Positions 52,969 through 62,022 of a stretch of 64,000 nucleotides of DNA are shown in pieces (the first letter of the stretch is position 1; the number at the start of each line of letters is the position of its first letter). Under the pieces are notes generated by a model that searched no databases, had not been told where the DNA came from, and saw only the letters and a program-made list of their open reading frames with translations. This stretch comes from Bin87 sp965203855 (GTDB taxonomy: Bacteria > Chloroflexota > Dehalococcoidia > Lucifugimonadales > UBA3495): NCBI GenBank assembly GCA_965203855.1, contig CBDBDN010000007.1:62001-126000 (forward strand), written 5' to 3'. A program made the translations under genes and the position numbers.

Positions 52969-53843
52969 TGCGTTACGGAATAGGCGAATGGTTTGGCAAG
53001 CCCCTTGTCGACTTGACGCCCGGGCAACGGCAGGAACGCGCACGGGTTGCACTAGGTGACAAGCCCGCACTTTGCTGCCCTTTTCAGGCGGGGCAACCGC
53101 CTTGCCGGAAAGCTGGGGGTGTCTGCTCTATCCAACGGTATGTCAAAGGAGAAAATGATCGCATTGGAGCGCCAGAGGCATCGCCGGTGATTGTTTGCCC
53201 GTCCCGATTCGAGCAGGACCGCGAAATTGTCCGCTGGCTGGCAGAAATAGTGGGATTTCCGCCAGATCAAATTATGCTGGCCAAGGAAATCCCTTTTATG
53301 CAGAGCGCCAGCACGAACAAGCCGGCTGGCAAGATTGACTTGGTTATCGGCAGAATTGCCGCCAACCAACTGGCTTGGTACGGGCTGGAAATCCAAGCGG
53401 TTTATTTTTCCGGTAGAGGTATGGAATCTCAGTTCGCGATTCTCCGTGATGACGACAAACCTGTTGCGCCATTCCCCGACGCGGTACGCCGCCCGGATTG
53501 GCGTTCCTCCGGCGCAAAACGGCTGATGCCACAGCTCCAAATCAAAGCGCCCACTGTCAGGCGTTGGCAAACTAAAATTGCCGTTGCCGTCGATCAGCCG
53601 TTTTTTGAATCCATCGGCGGCCCCAGCTCTAAACCGAGTCAGGACATCAACGATGGCGACATTATCTGGCTGGTTCCCGAACTGGTTAGCGACGATGCTG
53701 ATGGAGGCTACCGGCTGGCACGCCGGCATTGGGAAGTACTTACCCTTGAAGCCTCTATAGATAAGTTGCTGGCCGCCCGCACAATTTCCCGAGACGCTTT
53801 TGAGGAAGTGTTACGCAATAAACTTTCTCCGCTGAAGGATTGA
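52965..53843 (+). CDS. NotI-family type II restriction endonuclease
   Basis: A 292-residue protein resembling the NotI family. The N-terminus has IGEWFGKP and four Cys in the NotI-like metal-binding layout: CPF (Cys38), Cys47, GVCSI (Cys54) and VCPSRF (Cys78). A PD-(D/E)xK-type core follows with Glu108, Asp125 (GKIDLVIG) and a Glu142-x-Gln144 pair (LEIQAVYF), where NotI also uses Gln in place of the usual Lys. Translation is coupled to the adenine methyltransferase by a 4-nt overlap. NotI's own site GCGGCCGC has no A, so this system must recognise a different sequence. Confidence 0.8.
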   Translation: MMRYGIGEWFGKPLVDLTPGQRQERARVALGDKPALCCPFQAGQPPCRKAGGVCSIQRYVKGENDRIGAPEASPVIVCPSRFEQDREIVRWLAEIVGFPPDQIMLAKEIPFMQSASTNKPAGKIDLVIGRIAANQLAWYGLEIQAVYFSGRGMESQFAILRDDDKPVAPFPDAVRRPDWRSSGAKRLMPQLQIKAPTVRRWQTKIAVAVDQPFFESIGGPSSKPSQDINDGDIIWLVPELVSDDADGGYRLARRHWEVLTLEASIDKLLAARTISRDAFEEVLRNKLSPLKD

Positions 53844-53846
53844 CTT

Positions 53847-54287
53847 ATGCCCGACACGGCAGCACTCCACCCTATAGGCCGCCGCACCGCTGAATCTATT
53901 ACCGCCCCTGATGGCTCGCAAGTCCATCTGCTGATTGACCAGCGGCATGGGGCGGGGCGGTGCAGTGTGGTTGAGGCGGTTTTGCCGGCGGGGGCGGTTA
54001 GTCGGCCGGTGCGGCATCGGACGGTGGAGGAGGTTTGGTATGTGCTGGGCGGGGCGGGGGCGGTTTGGCGCTGTCCGCCGGATGCCGTGCCGCAGGAGGT
54101 GGCGGCGGTTGCGGTGGCGCCGGGCGATGCGCTGGTCATTCCCACCGGATGGGCGTTTCAGTTTCGGGCCGATGGGGATGCGCCGCTGCGGTTTCTGTGC
54201 GTTACGATGCCGCCGTGGCCGGGTATGGACGAGGCGGAGCCAATGCCCGACGGCGGCTTGGGCGAACCCACGCTGCCGCCGGGCTGA
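53847..54287 (+). CDS. Cupin-domain protein
   Basis: A 146-residue single-domain cupin. Motif 1 reads VSRPVRHRTVEEVWYVLGGAG (about 51-71, with His and Glu metal ligands) and motif 2 APGDALVIPTGWAFQF (about 91-106). AAGGA lies 7 nt before the ATG, and the gene begins 3 nt after the nuclease stop, so it is translated from the same message as the restriction-modification pair. No link to restriction is known, and it may simply be a passenger. The base use (strings of G) differs from its neighbours. Confidence 0.8.
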   Translation: MPDTAALHPIGRRTAESITAPDGSQVHLLIDQRHGAGRCSVVEAVLPAGAVSRPVRHRTVEEVWYVLGGAGAVWRCPPDAVPQEVAAVAVAPGDALVIPTGWAFQFRADGDAPLRFLCVTMPPWPGMDEAEPMPDGGLGEPTLPPG

Positions 54288-54336
54288 CCGGTTCGGCGCT
54301 GCTTGGAGGTGTGTGGTGCGAGATGCGAGGTGCAGC

Positions 54337-54573
54337 CTAACCCTGCCGGCGCACTTCGATGCTTTCCCCGTCGGCCAAGGCAACGCGGCGGTACTGGATG
54401 CCCATTTTCAGCATCCAGTAGCCAAGAGTGGCCGGGCTGACGCCCAGCTGAGATGCGGCCCGGCTCATGCCGATCTCGTTCACCAGTTCGGGCACCAGAT
54501 GCTCCAGGGGGCGGCCCTGTTTTTCCTCAACGCTGCGCATCAGCTTGGTCTTTTTTATTCGCTGTGTCGCCAT
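54337..54573 (-). CDS. Small helix-turn-helix protein
   Basis: A 78-residue basic protein with one clear helix-turn-helix (MSRAASQLGVSPATLGYWMLKMGI, split over about 36-59) after a charged helix, and a short C-terminal beta segment. It resembles transposase or phage regulators and Fis-like DNA-binding domains without a certain family. GAGG lies 3 nt before the ATG. It sits at the end of the glycosyltransferase array; fragments of its 5' part (KQGRPLEHL) are preserved as remnants at two array junctions, so it or its ancestor was part of the duplicated unit. Confidence 0.75.
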   Translation of the reverse strand: MATQRIKKTKLMRSVEEKQGRPLEHLVPELVNEIGMSRAASQLGVSPATLGYWMLKMGIQYRRVALADGESIEVRRQG

Positions 54574-54699
54574 ATTCCTCTTTCCCGTTGCTGGCGTATT
54601 GGCGGCGGCATGGGGCTGCCGCTGGCGCTAGGTAATGGCCGCATTCTACACGGTTTTTTAGAAATTACCTAGAATTGCCGGCGCAACCTGAACGGATTT

Positions 54700-57444
54700 T
54701 TACGGCGCGGCCGGCGCAAACTCCGCCTCCCAGAGCCGGCCGGCGCCGGGAGTATATTGGCCGGTGCGAATGCTGGCGATGTCGTAATCGGGCAGGGCTA
54801 CCGATGCGATGCATTGGCCGTCGGCCAGTACGCCCGCCTGCTCAAAAGCGAAATCCCGGTTTTCAAAGCCATTTTGCCGGAAATCAGCCGGAAGGTTCGC
54901 GGCGTTTTCGGGCAAGATATGCAGAAAGAACGGCGCCGTTGTATCGGACAGCGTGCAGGGTTCTTTGGCGTAAATCAGCCGGCCATCGTTGTGGTATATC
55001 GCAAAGTCGGCCTGGATGACCGGGGATTGGGTTTGCCGGGCGGCGTCCAATTCGGAGCGCAGTCGCTCCTCCATACCAGGTTCATACTCCAGCTGCCAAA
55101 TGACGCCGGCGCCGTCAATAACTTGGCCGGTGTGAATGTTGGCAATGTCGTAATCCGGCAGCGCAGCCGATGCGATGCACTGCTGCCCATCGATCAGGGC
55201 GCCGGCCCGGTAAAATTTGAAACCCCGGTCGTCAAAACCGCGCTGCTCGCTGCCCGGCGGCAAGTCGGCGGCAGTCGGTACAATGTGCAGAAAGAACGGC
55301 TCCGCCGTATCGTCGGGCATACAGGGTTCTTTAGCGTAAATCATCCGTCCGCCGTTGTGGTAAATCTCAAAGTCGGCCCGGATGATTGGAGGCTGGGCTT
55401 GCCGGGCGGCGGCGAGTTCGGCAAGCAGCCGTTCCGCCCGTCCGGGTTCGTATTCCAGCTCCCAGATGACGCTTTCGCCAGGAATAAATTGTCCGGTTCT
55501 GATGCTGGCGACTGCATAGGGTGGCAGCGCGGCGCTGACCATACATTGGCTGTCAATCCTGATTCCGTTCTGGTCAAACGCAAAAGCGTATCCTTTAGAC
55601 CTGTTTTGGCGCTGCGCGCTCGTTAGATATATTCTGTCAATAGGAGAAAAATGCAGGTAAAAGAGCGTTTCCGTATCACCCGGCGCGCATTGTTCGTTGA
55701 TATAAGTTACCCATCTTGGCGCTGCGGCATCATCCAGGTACAGGTTGAACCCGGAAGCCGAAGCCGCTGCCGGAATGCCGTCGGCTATTGCCGCGTAACG
55801 CTGCCGGAGATCGCGTCGGGCGTCAGCATCGGAATCGGCCCGGTTGGCATCCGGGCGGTAACGCAGCAGGACGCCGTCGGAAAATGCGGCTACCGGCTCT
55901 AGCGGAAGCATTGCCAGCAGTTGGTCCAAGCCTCCGAAATAGTCCGTCTGCCCTCTACATAGGTTGCTTGCGCCGTAGAGCCACAATAGATAAACTGCGT
56001 CGGAGGCGCCCCCGGCTTCTGACATCCGCTGCCGAATGCTATATTTGTTACAGTTCAAGGGATTGTGCCGGATTGACTCAGCGGACTGGATATAAGCCGC
56101 CCACACTTCATTGCTGAAGACCGTTCCGGTTGTTATCTCAGTGCGTAGATAGTCCAGGGCTGCGGAATCAGTCCACATTGCGGTGTTATAATACCTTGGG
56201 GAGCCGACTCCGGCATTGGTGAGTTTAATAACGCGCGCATTGACGGCACCCTGGTACGACAAAAATAAGCATAACGCTGCCGCCAGTATTAGACCGGCCC
56301 AGCGCCAATTCCGACGTGACGCATAACTCAACACCTTGTCCAGCGCCAGCGTACACGCCAACAGTATTGGCAAGTACGCGGGTACAATCAGACGCGACGA
56401 AAATTCGGATTCCCTAGTGTATTCCAATTGTATTGCTGCCATTATCGCCGCTGCATACATTGCCGCAAATCCGGCTAGCAGCGGGATTGCGTGCGCTGAC
56501 TTCGCATTGGATCGCACCGCAATGAAGCACGCCGTCGCCAGTAGCGCGAGCATAACCAAGGGCAGAGCGCTCGCCATAGCTGCGGGCAACTCGAAAGGCC
56601 CCTCCGGCGGGGAAAGAAACAACCATTCAGCAATGGTATCAGGGATCTGGTATAACATATCCGCCACGGAATAACTATTATCGTAGTCCCGGTCCAATGT
56701 TGTAGAACCCCGCAACAGGCTGTTACGCAGCTCAAACAGCAGCAGAGGGGACAGCGTGACCAGTCCATAGATGGCGATGCGCCGGGCTTTTTCCGGGAAC
56801 GCAACGCCGCTTTGGAGCGCCAGCGCGCACATTATTGTCGCCGCCAGCGTGCCCCCGACATATCGGGTAAGGCAGGCCAGAGCGGTGAACGCGCCGGCCC
56901 AAATCAGGGCAGAATTACCCCCCCGACTCAGGAGCCGCTCGGCCTGCATCAGCGCGAGCATAGTGAACAGGATAAAAGACATCTCGGACCAGGCAAAATA
57001 CGCTAAACGCAGCAAAGGCCAGGCCAACGCAATCGCCAAGCAGCACCACAGCAGCAGCAGCCGTGATGCCAAGCGCGTCCGCAGATACATCCCAACGACA
57101 AAGACGGTCAGCCCGAAAATCACGGCATTAAGCGGGCCGGCTACCGTCAGCGGGTCAAATATGCCGAGGCTGGCCGCGGCCAGCAGCAGCGGATACAGCG
57201 GCGGCCACTTATGGTAGATGTCGCCGTCGAACTGGATAAAGCCGTTGCCGTCCAGCAGGCTGCGCGCTACGCTGATATAGCTGACGGAGTCCGCGGTCAG
57301 CCCGACCCCGTAATTAGCCTGCCGTACCAGCACCAAGGCCGCGCCCAAGATGCCCAGGGCGGCCAGCAGCAGCGTAAGATTGTCGGGGCGCCGGCGGGAT
57401 AAAACCCGGCGCCCCGCGCTAATCAGGGGATGGAGATGGCGCAT
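54700..57444 (-). CDS. GT-C membrane glycosyltransferase with repeat modules, copy 1
   Basis: A 914-residue protein. Residues about 1-420 form a polytopic GT-C (ArnT/PMT-like, GT39-type) domain: the first outer loop has the acidic pair region GLTADSVSYISVARSLLDG and KWPPLYPLLLAAASLG, followed by about 11 more helices. Such enzymes transfer sugars from polyprenyl-phosphate carriers outside the membrane. A mixed segment (about 420-560) leads to three C-terminal modules of about 121, 122 and 108 residues, each with two Cys (EPC..DT and QCIAS) that could form a disulfide. ATG 57444 is preferred; the longer frame runs into HTH-gene debris. No acceptor can be named. Confidence 0.85.
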   Translation of the reverse strand: MRHLHPLISAGRRVLSRRRPDNLTLLLAALGILGAALVLVRQANYGVGLTADSVSYISVARSLLDGNGFIQFDGDIYHKWPPLYPLLLAAASLGIFDPLTVAGPLNAVIFGLTVFVVGMYLRTRLASRLLLLWCCLAIALAWPLLRLAYFAWSEMSFILFTMLALMQAERLLSRGGNSALIWAGAFTALACLTRYVGGTLAATIMCALALQSGVAFPEKARRIAIYGLVTLSPLLLFELRNSLLRGSTTLDRDYDNSYSVADMLYQIPDTIAEWLFLSPPEGPFELPAAMASALPLVMLALLATACFIAVRSNAKSAHAIPLLAGFAAMYAAAIMAAIQLEYTRESEFSSRLIVPAYLPILLACTLALDKVLSYASRRNWRWAGLILAAALCLFLSYQGAVNARVIKLTNAGVGSPRYYNTAMWTDSAALDYLRTEITTGTVFSNEVWAAYIQSAESIRHNPLNCNKYSIRQRMSEAGGASDAVYLLWLYGASNLCRGQTDYFGGLDQLLAMLPLEPVAAFSDGVLLRYRPDANRADSDADARRDLRQRYAAIADGIPAAASASGFNLYLDDAAAPRWVTYINEQCAPGDTETLFYLHFSPIDRIYLTSAQRQNRSKGYAFAFDQNGIRIDSQCMVSAALPPYAVASIRTGQFIPGESVIWELEYEPGRAERLLAELAAARQAQPPIIRADFEIYHNGGRMIYAKEPCMPDDTAEPFFLHIVPTAADLPPGSEQRGFDDRGFKFYRAGALIDGQQCIASAALPDYDIANIHTGQVIDGAGVIWQLEYEPGMEERLRSELDAARQTQSPVIQADFAIYHNDGRLIYAKEPCTLSDTTAPFFLHILPENAANLPADFRQNGFENRDFAFEQAGVLADGQCIASVALPDYDIASIRTGQYTPGAGRLWEAEFAPAAP

Positions 57445-57620
57445 TTCTGGTCCATCGGTTACGGCATCAGATGCTCTAGTGGGCGGCCCTGTTTTCCGCA
57501 AAGCTTGCTGGCGTATTAGCGGCGGCATTGCGCTGCTGCTGGCGTTAGGTGCTATTCAATTCTACTCGCTTTAGCAGTTGCCTAGAATTCGGAACTGCCG
57601 GCGCATCCTGAACGCATTTT
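57445..57620. other. Array junction 1/2 with HTH-gene remnant
   Basis: About 176 nt between copies 1 and 2. Minus-strand bases around 57468-57498 keep the codons KQGRPLEHL of the HTH gene. The rest matches the region upstream of that gene (54574-54690). Junction 3/4 (63739-63916) has the same structure. Confidence 0.75.
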
Positions 57621-60386
57621 TTACGGTGGTGCCGGCGCAAACTCCGTTTCCCAGAGCCGGCCGGCGCCGGGAGTATATTGGCCGGTGTGAATGATGGTGA
57701 TGTCATACTCCGGCAAGGCTACCGATGCGATGCATTGGCCGTCGGACAATACGCCGGCCATCTCAAAAGCGAAATCCCGGTTGTCAAAGCCGTGCTGCCG
57801 GCTGCTTGCCGGCAAGTCGGCGGCGGCAGTGGGTACGAGGTGCAGAAAGAACGGCGCGACTGTATCGGACGGCGTACAGGGTTGTTTGGCGTAAATCAGC
57901 CGGCCGGCGTTGTGGTATATCGCAAAGTCGGCTTGGATAACCGGGGATTGAGCTTGCCGGGCGGCGTCCAATTCGGAGCGCAGTCGCTCCTCCATACCAG
58001 GTTCATACTCCAGCTCCCAAATGACGCCCGCGCCGGGAACATATTGGCCGGTGTGAACGTTGGCAATGTTGTAATCCGGCAGTGCAGCCGATGCGATGCA
58101 CTGCTGCCCAGCGACTAGCGCGCCGGCCTGATAAAAATTGAAACCTCGGTTGTCAAAGCCGTGCTGTTCGCGGCCTACCGGCAAGTCGGCGGCATCAGTC
58201 GGCGTGATGTGCAGAAAGAACGCCGCCGCCGTATCGGCCGGCGTGCAGGGTTCTTTGGCGTAAATCAGCCGGCCGGCGTTGTGGTACACCGCAAAGTCGG
58301 CTTGAATGATTGGAGGCCGGGCTTGCCGGGCGACGGCGAGTTCGGCAAGCAGCCGTTCCGCCCGGCCCGGTTCGTATTCTACCTCCCAGATGACGCTTTC
58401 GCCAGGAACAACTTGTCTGGTTCTGATGCTAGAGACTGCATAGGGTGGCAGCCGGGCGCTGACCATACATCGGCTGCCAATCCTGATTCCATCCTGGCCA
58501 AACTCAAAAGCGTACCCGTTAAACCCATTCTGACGATCCGTACTCGTCAGATATATGCTGTTAACAGGAACAAAATGCAGGTAAAAGAGCGTTTCCGTAT
58601 CACCCGGCGCGCATTGGTCGTTGATATAAGTTACCCATCTTGGCGTGGCCGCATCGTCCAGGTAGATGTTGAACCCGGAAGCGGAAGTCGCCGCCGGAAC
58701 GCTGTCGGCTATGTCCGCGTAATGCTGCCGTAGGTCGCGCCGGGCGTCGGCCGCGGATGATACTGCGGCCCCGTCCGGCGTTGAGCGGTAACGCAGCAGG
58801 ACGCCGTCGGAAAACGCGGCTACCGGCTCTAGCGGAAGCATTGCCAGCAGTTGGTCTAACCCTCCGTAATAATCCGTCCGGTTGATACAACTGTCAATCG
58901 CGCCGTGAATCCACAGCAGATAAACCGGGCCGGCGGCGCTGGCCTCGGACATTCGCGGCTGAATACTATCTTTGTTACAGTCCAGAGGAGTGTGCCGTAT
59001 TGACTCATTGGAATAGATATAAACCGGCCACGGTTGCTTGCTGAACACCGTGCCGGTTACTGCCTGCGCGCGCAAGTAGTCCAGAGCCGGGGAGTCGGCC
59101 CACATTGCGGTATTATAGTGCCAAGCGGGGCCGGCGCCGGCGTTGGCCAGATAGATGGCGCGCCCGTTGGCCACTCCTTGATACAACAGCAATAAACCTA
59201 AAACCGCCGCCAGTGCGAAACCGGCCCCGCGCCAATTCCGACGGGATATATGGCGCCAGCTCAACACTCGGTCCAGCGCCAGGACGGAAGTCATCAGTAC
59301 CGGCAAGAACAGAGGCGCCGCTATGCGGGGCGTGAAACCGGGTTCGATATGGTATCCCGAAACCGTGGTGACTATTACCAGCGCGGTGTAGAGGACCGCA
59401 AACCCGGCAAAGCTCAGAACGGCGTAGGAAGCAACCTGAGAGCGGCACCGCCGCACGACCGCCGCGGCCAACAGCGTTAGCAGCGTCAGCAGTACTGCGC
59501 CCAGCGCAACCGACCCGGCATCCGACACCGTAAAATATCCTGTTGGCCAAGGCGGGAACAACCACTCCTGGATTACACCGGGGATCTGGTACAGCAGCTG
59601 CGCCACCGAAATAGATGCCGGGTTTTCCCTATATCCGGTTGGACTGCCCACCAGCAGTTGGTTACGCAGCAGCCACAGGCTGAGGGGCGCCAGCGCAATC
59701 AGCGCATAGATAATAATGCGCCGGAGCTTTTCCGGCAGCGCCACGCCGCGTTGGAGCGCCAGCAGCGGCACAACCGCCGCCACCAGCGTAACCCCAATAT
59801 ATCGGGACAGGCAGGCTAGAGCGGTGAATGCGCCGGCCCAAATCAGGGCGGAATTATCCCTGGTTCTCAATAACCGTTCAACCTGCATCAGCGCGAGCAT
59901 AACGAGCAGTATGAATAACATCTCCGACCAGGCAAAATACGCTAAACGCAGCAAAGGCCAGGCCAACGCAATCGCCAAGCAGCACCACAGCAGCAGCAGC
60001 CGTGATGCCAAGCGCGTCCGCAGGTACATCCCAACGACAAAGACGGCCAGGCCAAAAAGGCCGGCATTAAGCGGGCCGGCTACCGTCAAGGGGTCAAATA
60101 TGCCGAGGCTGGCCGCAGCCAGCAGCAGCGGATACAGCGGCGGCCACTTATGGTAGATGTCGCCGTCGAACTGGATAAAACCGTTGCCGTCCAGCAGGCT
60201 GCGCGCTACGCTGATATAGTTGACGGCGTCCGGGGTTAGCCCGACGCCGTAATTGACCTGCCGTACCAGCACCAAGGCCGCGCCCAAGATGCCCAGGGCG
60301 GCCAGCAGTAGCGTAATATTGTCGGGGCGCCGGCGGGATAAAACCCGGCGCCCCGCGCTAAGGCGTGTCGTCATATTCACCGTCAT
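57621..60386 (-). CDS. GT-C membrane glycosyltransferase with repeat modules, copy 2
   Basis: A 921-residue paralogue of copy 1, nearly identical in the first 130 residues after the start and diverged in the middle helices. It has the same GT-C domain (GLTPDAVNYISVARSLLDG, KWPPLYP) and three C-terminal modules. The start differs: codons for MTVNMTTRL come from the MITE at 60362-60564, which cut the gene just before the SAGRRVLSRR codons shared by all copies. Either ATG 60386 or ATG 60374 lies in the MITE. The lost native start was about ten residues upstream. Whether it is still translated well is unknown, as no strong ribosome site is visible. Confidence 0.83.
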   Translation of the reverse strand: MTVNMTTRLSAGRRVLSRRRPDNITLLLAALGILGAALVLVRQVNYGVGLTPDAVNYISVARSLLDGNGFIQFDGDIYHKWPPLYPLLLAAASLGIFDPLTVAGPLNAGLFGLAVFVVGMYLRTRLASRLLLLWCCLAIALAWPLLRLAYFAWSEMLFILLVMLALMQVERLLRTRDNSALIWAGAFTALACLSRYIGVTLVAAVVPLLALQRGVALPEKLRRIIIYALIALAPLSLWLLRNQLLVGSPTGYRENPASISVAQLLYQIPGVIQEWLFPPWPTGYFTVSDAGSVALGAVLLTLLTLLAAAVVRRCRSQVASYAVLSFAGFAVLYTALVIVTTVSGYHIEPGFTPRIAAPLFLPVLMTSVLALDRVLSWRHISRRNWRGAGFALAAVLGLLLLYQGVANGRAIYLANAGAGPAWHYNTAMWADSPALDYLRAQAVTGTVFSKQPWPVYIYSNESIRHTPLDCNKDSIQPRMSEASAAGPVYLLWIHGAIDSCINRTDYYGGLDQLLAMLPLEPVAAFSDGVLLRYRSTPDGAAVSSAADARRDLRQHYADIADSVPAATSASGFNIYLDDAATPRWVTYINDQCAPGDTETLFYLHFVPVNSIYLTSTDRQNGFNGYAFEFGQDGIRIGSRCMVSARLPPYAVSSIRTRQVVPGESVIWEVEYEPGRAERLLAELAVARQARPPIIQADFAVYHNAGRLIYAKEPCTPADTAAAFFLHITPTDAADLPVGREQHGFDNRGFNFYQAGALVAGQQCIASAALPDYNIANVHTGQYVPGAGVIWELEYEPGMEERLRSELDAARQAQSPVIQADFAIYHNAGRLIYAKQPCTPSDTVAPFFLHLVPTAAADLPASSRQHGFDNRDFAFEMAGVLSDGQCIASVALPEYDITIIHTGQYTPGAGRLWETEFAPAPP

Positions 60387-60564
60387 TCCGGCTTATTACA
60401 ACCGTCATTCCAGCAAAAGCCGGAATCCAGCGTCATAACTTTCTACTACGGCAATGGGGCCGGCAAGCATAGATTCCGGCTTTCGCCGGAATGACGGTTG
60501 TAATGGCATCGCAACGACGCAAACATACGCCAGACTGCGGTAAATCTTAATTTGAATACACGCC
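60362..60564. mobile_element. 203-bp MITE with CTAA target duplication
   Basis: Terminal inverted repeats GGCGTGT (60362-60368) and ACACGCC (60558-60564) are flanked by CTAA on both sides (60358-60361 and 60565-60568). The paralogous copies 1 and 3 have a single CTAA at the same point, giving empty-site alleles. Inside are two dispersed palindromes and a segment shared with 44728-44805. There is no ORF for a transposase. YTAR-type duplications are typical of IS5-like elements, so an IS5-family transposase may have moved it. Confidence 0.85.
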
Positions 60565-60603
60565 CTAATCAAGGGATGGAGATGGCGCATCCTGAACGGA
60601 TTT

Positions 60604-62022
60604 TTACGGCGCGGCCGGCGCAAACTCCGTTTCCCAGAGCCGGCCGGCGCCGGGAGTATATTGGCCGGTGCGAATTATGGCGATGTCATACTCCGGCAAG
60701 GCTACCGATGCGATGCATTGGCCGTCGGCCAGTATGCCGGCCGGCTCAAAAGCGAAATCCCGATTTTCAAAGCCATTTTGCCGGAAATCAGCCGGCAGGT
60801 TCTCGGCGTTTTCGGGCAAGATATGCAGAAAGAACGGCGCCGTTATATCGGACGGCGCACAAGGTTCTTTGGCGTAAATCAGCCGGCCGGAGTTGTGGTA
60901 TATCGCAAAGTCGGCTTGGATAACCGGGGGTTGGGTTTGCCGGGCGGCGTCCAATTCAGCAAGCAGCCGCTCCGCCCGGCCGGGTTCATACTCCAGCTCC
61001 CAAATGGCGCCGGCGCCGGGAGTGTATTGCCCGGTGCGAATGCTGGCGATGTCGTAGTCCGACAGGGCTACCGATGCAATACACCGGCCGTCGGCCAGTA
61101 CGCCGGCTGTCTCAAAAGGGAAATCCCGGTTTTCAAAGCCATTTTGCCGGAAATCAGCCGGCAGGTTCGCGGCGTTTTCGGGCAAGATATGCAGAAAGAA
61201 CGGCGCGGCTGTATCGGCCGGCGTACAGGGTTGTTTGGCGTAAATCAGACGGTCGGAGTTGTAGTAGATCTCAAAGTCGCCCCGAATGACCGGGAACTGA
61301 TCTTGCCGGGCGGCGTCCAATTCGGCAAGCAGCCGTTCTGCCCGGCCTGGTTCGTACTCTAGATCCCAAATGCCGCCGGCGCCGTGAATAACCTGGCCGG
61401 TGTGAATGTTGGCAATGTCGTAATCCGGCAGCGCAACCGACGCGATGCACTGCCGCCCATTGACTAGCGCGCCGGTCTGGTAAAAATTGAAACCCCGGTC
61501 GTCAAAGTCGCGCTGTTCGCGGCCCACCGGCAAGTCGGCGGCGGCAGTGGGTACGATATGCAGAAAGAACGGCGCCGCCGTATCGGACGGCGTACAGGGT
61601 TCTTTGGCGTAAATCAGCCGGCCGGCGTTGTGGTACACCGCAAAGCTGGCCTGGATGATTGGAGGCCGGGCTTGCCGGGCGGCGGCGAGTTCGGCGCGCA
61701 ACCGTTCCGCCCGGCCGGGTTCATATTCCAGCTCCCAAATGACGCTCACGCCGGGAATAATCTGTCCGATTCTGATATGAGAGATTTCATAGCGGGGCAG
61801 CCGGGCGCGAACCATACACTGGCCGCCAATCCTGATTCCGTCCCGGTCAAACTTAATGGTGCGCTCGTTAAACCCATGCTGCCGCCCCGCGTCAGTCAGA
61901 TATATGCCGTTCACCGGAACGATGTACAGGTAAAAGAGGGCTTGCACATCATCCGGCGCGCACTGATTGTTGATATAAGTTATAAACTGGGGCGCCGCCG
62001 CGTTGTCCAGGTAGATGTTGAA
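60604..62022 (-). repeat. Four C-terminal modules of copy 3
   Basis: Approximate module limits are 60604-60927, 60928-61293, 61294-61659 and 61660-62022, about 365 nt each. Every module has a strand pattern with DF.(I/V)YHN..RLIYAK, a Cys, FFLHI.P, a second Cys in QCIAS.AL, and a closing TGQ...GAG..WELEYEPG helix. The first-encoded module is the most diverged. Confidence 0.85.
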
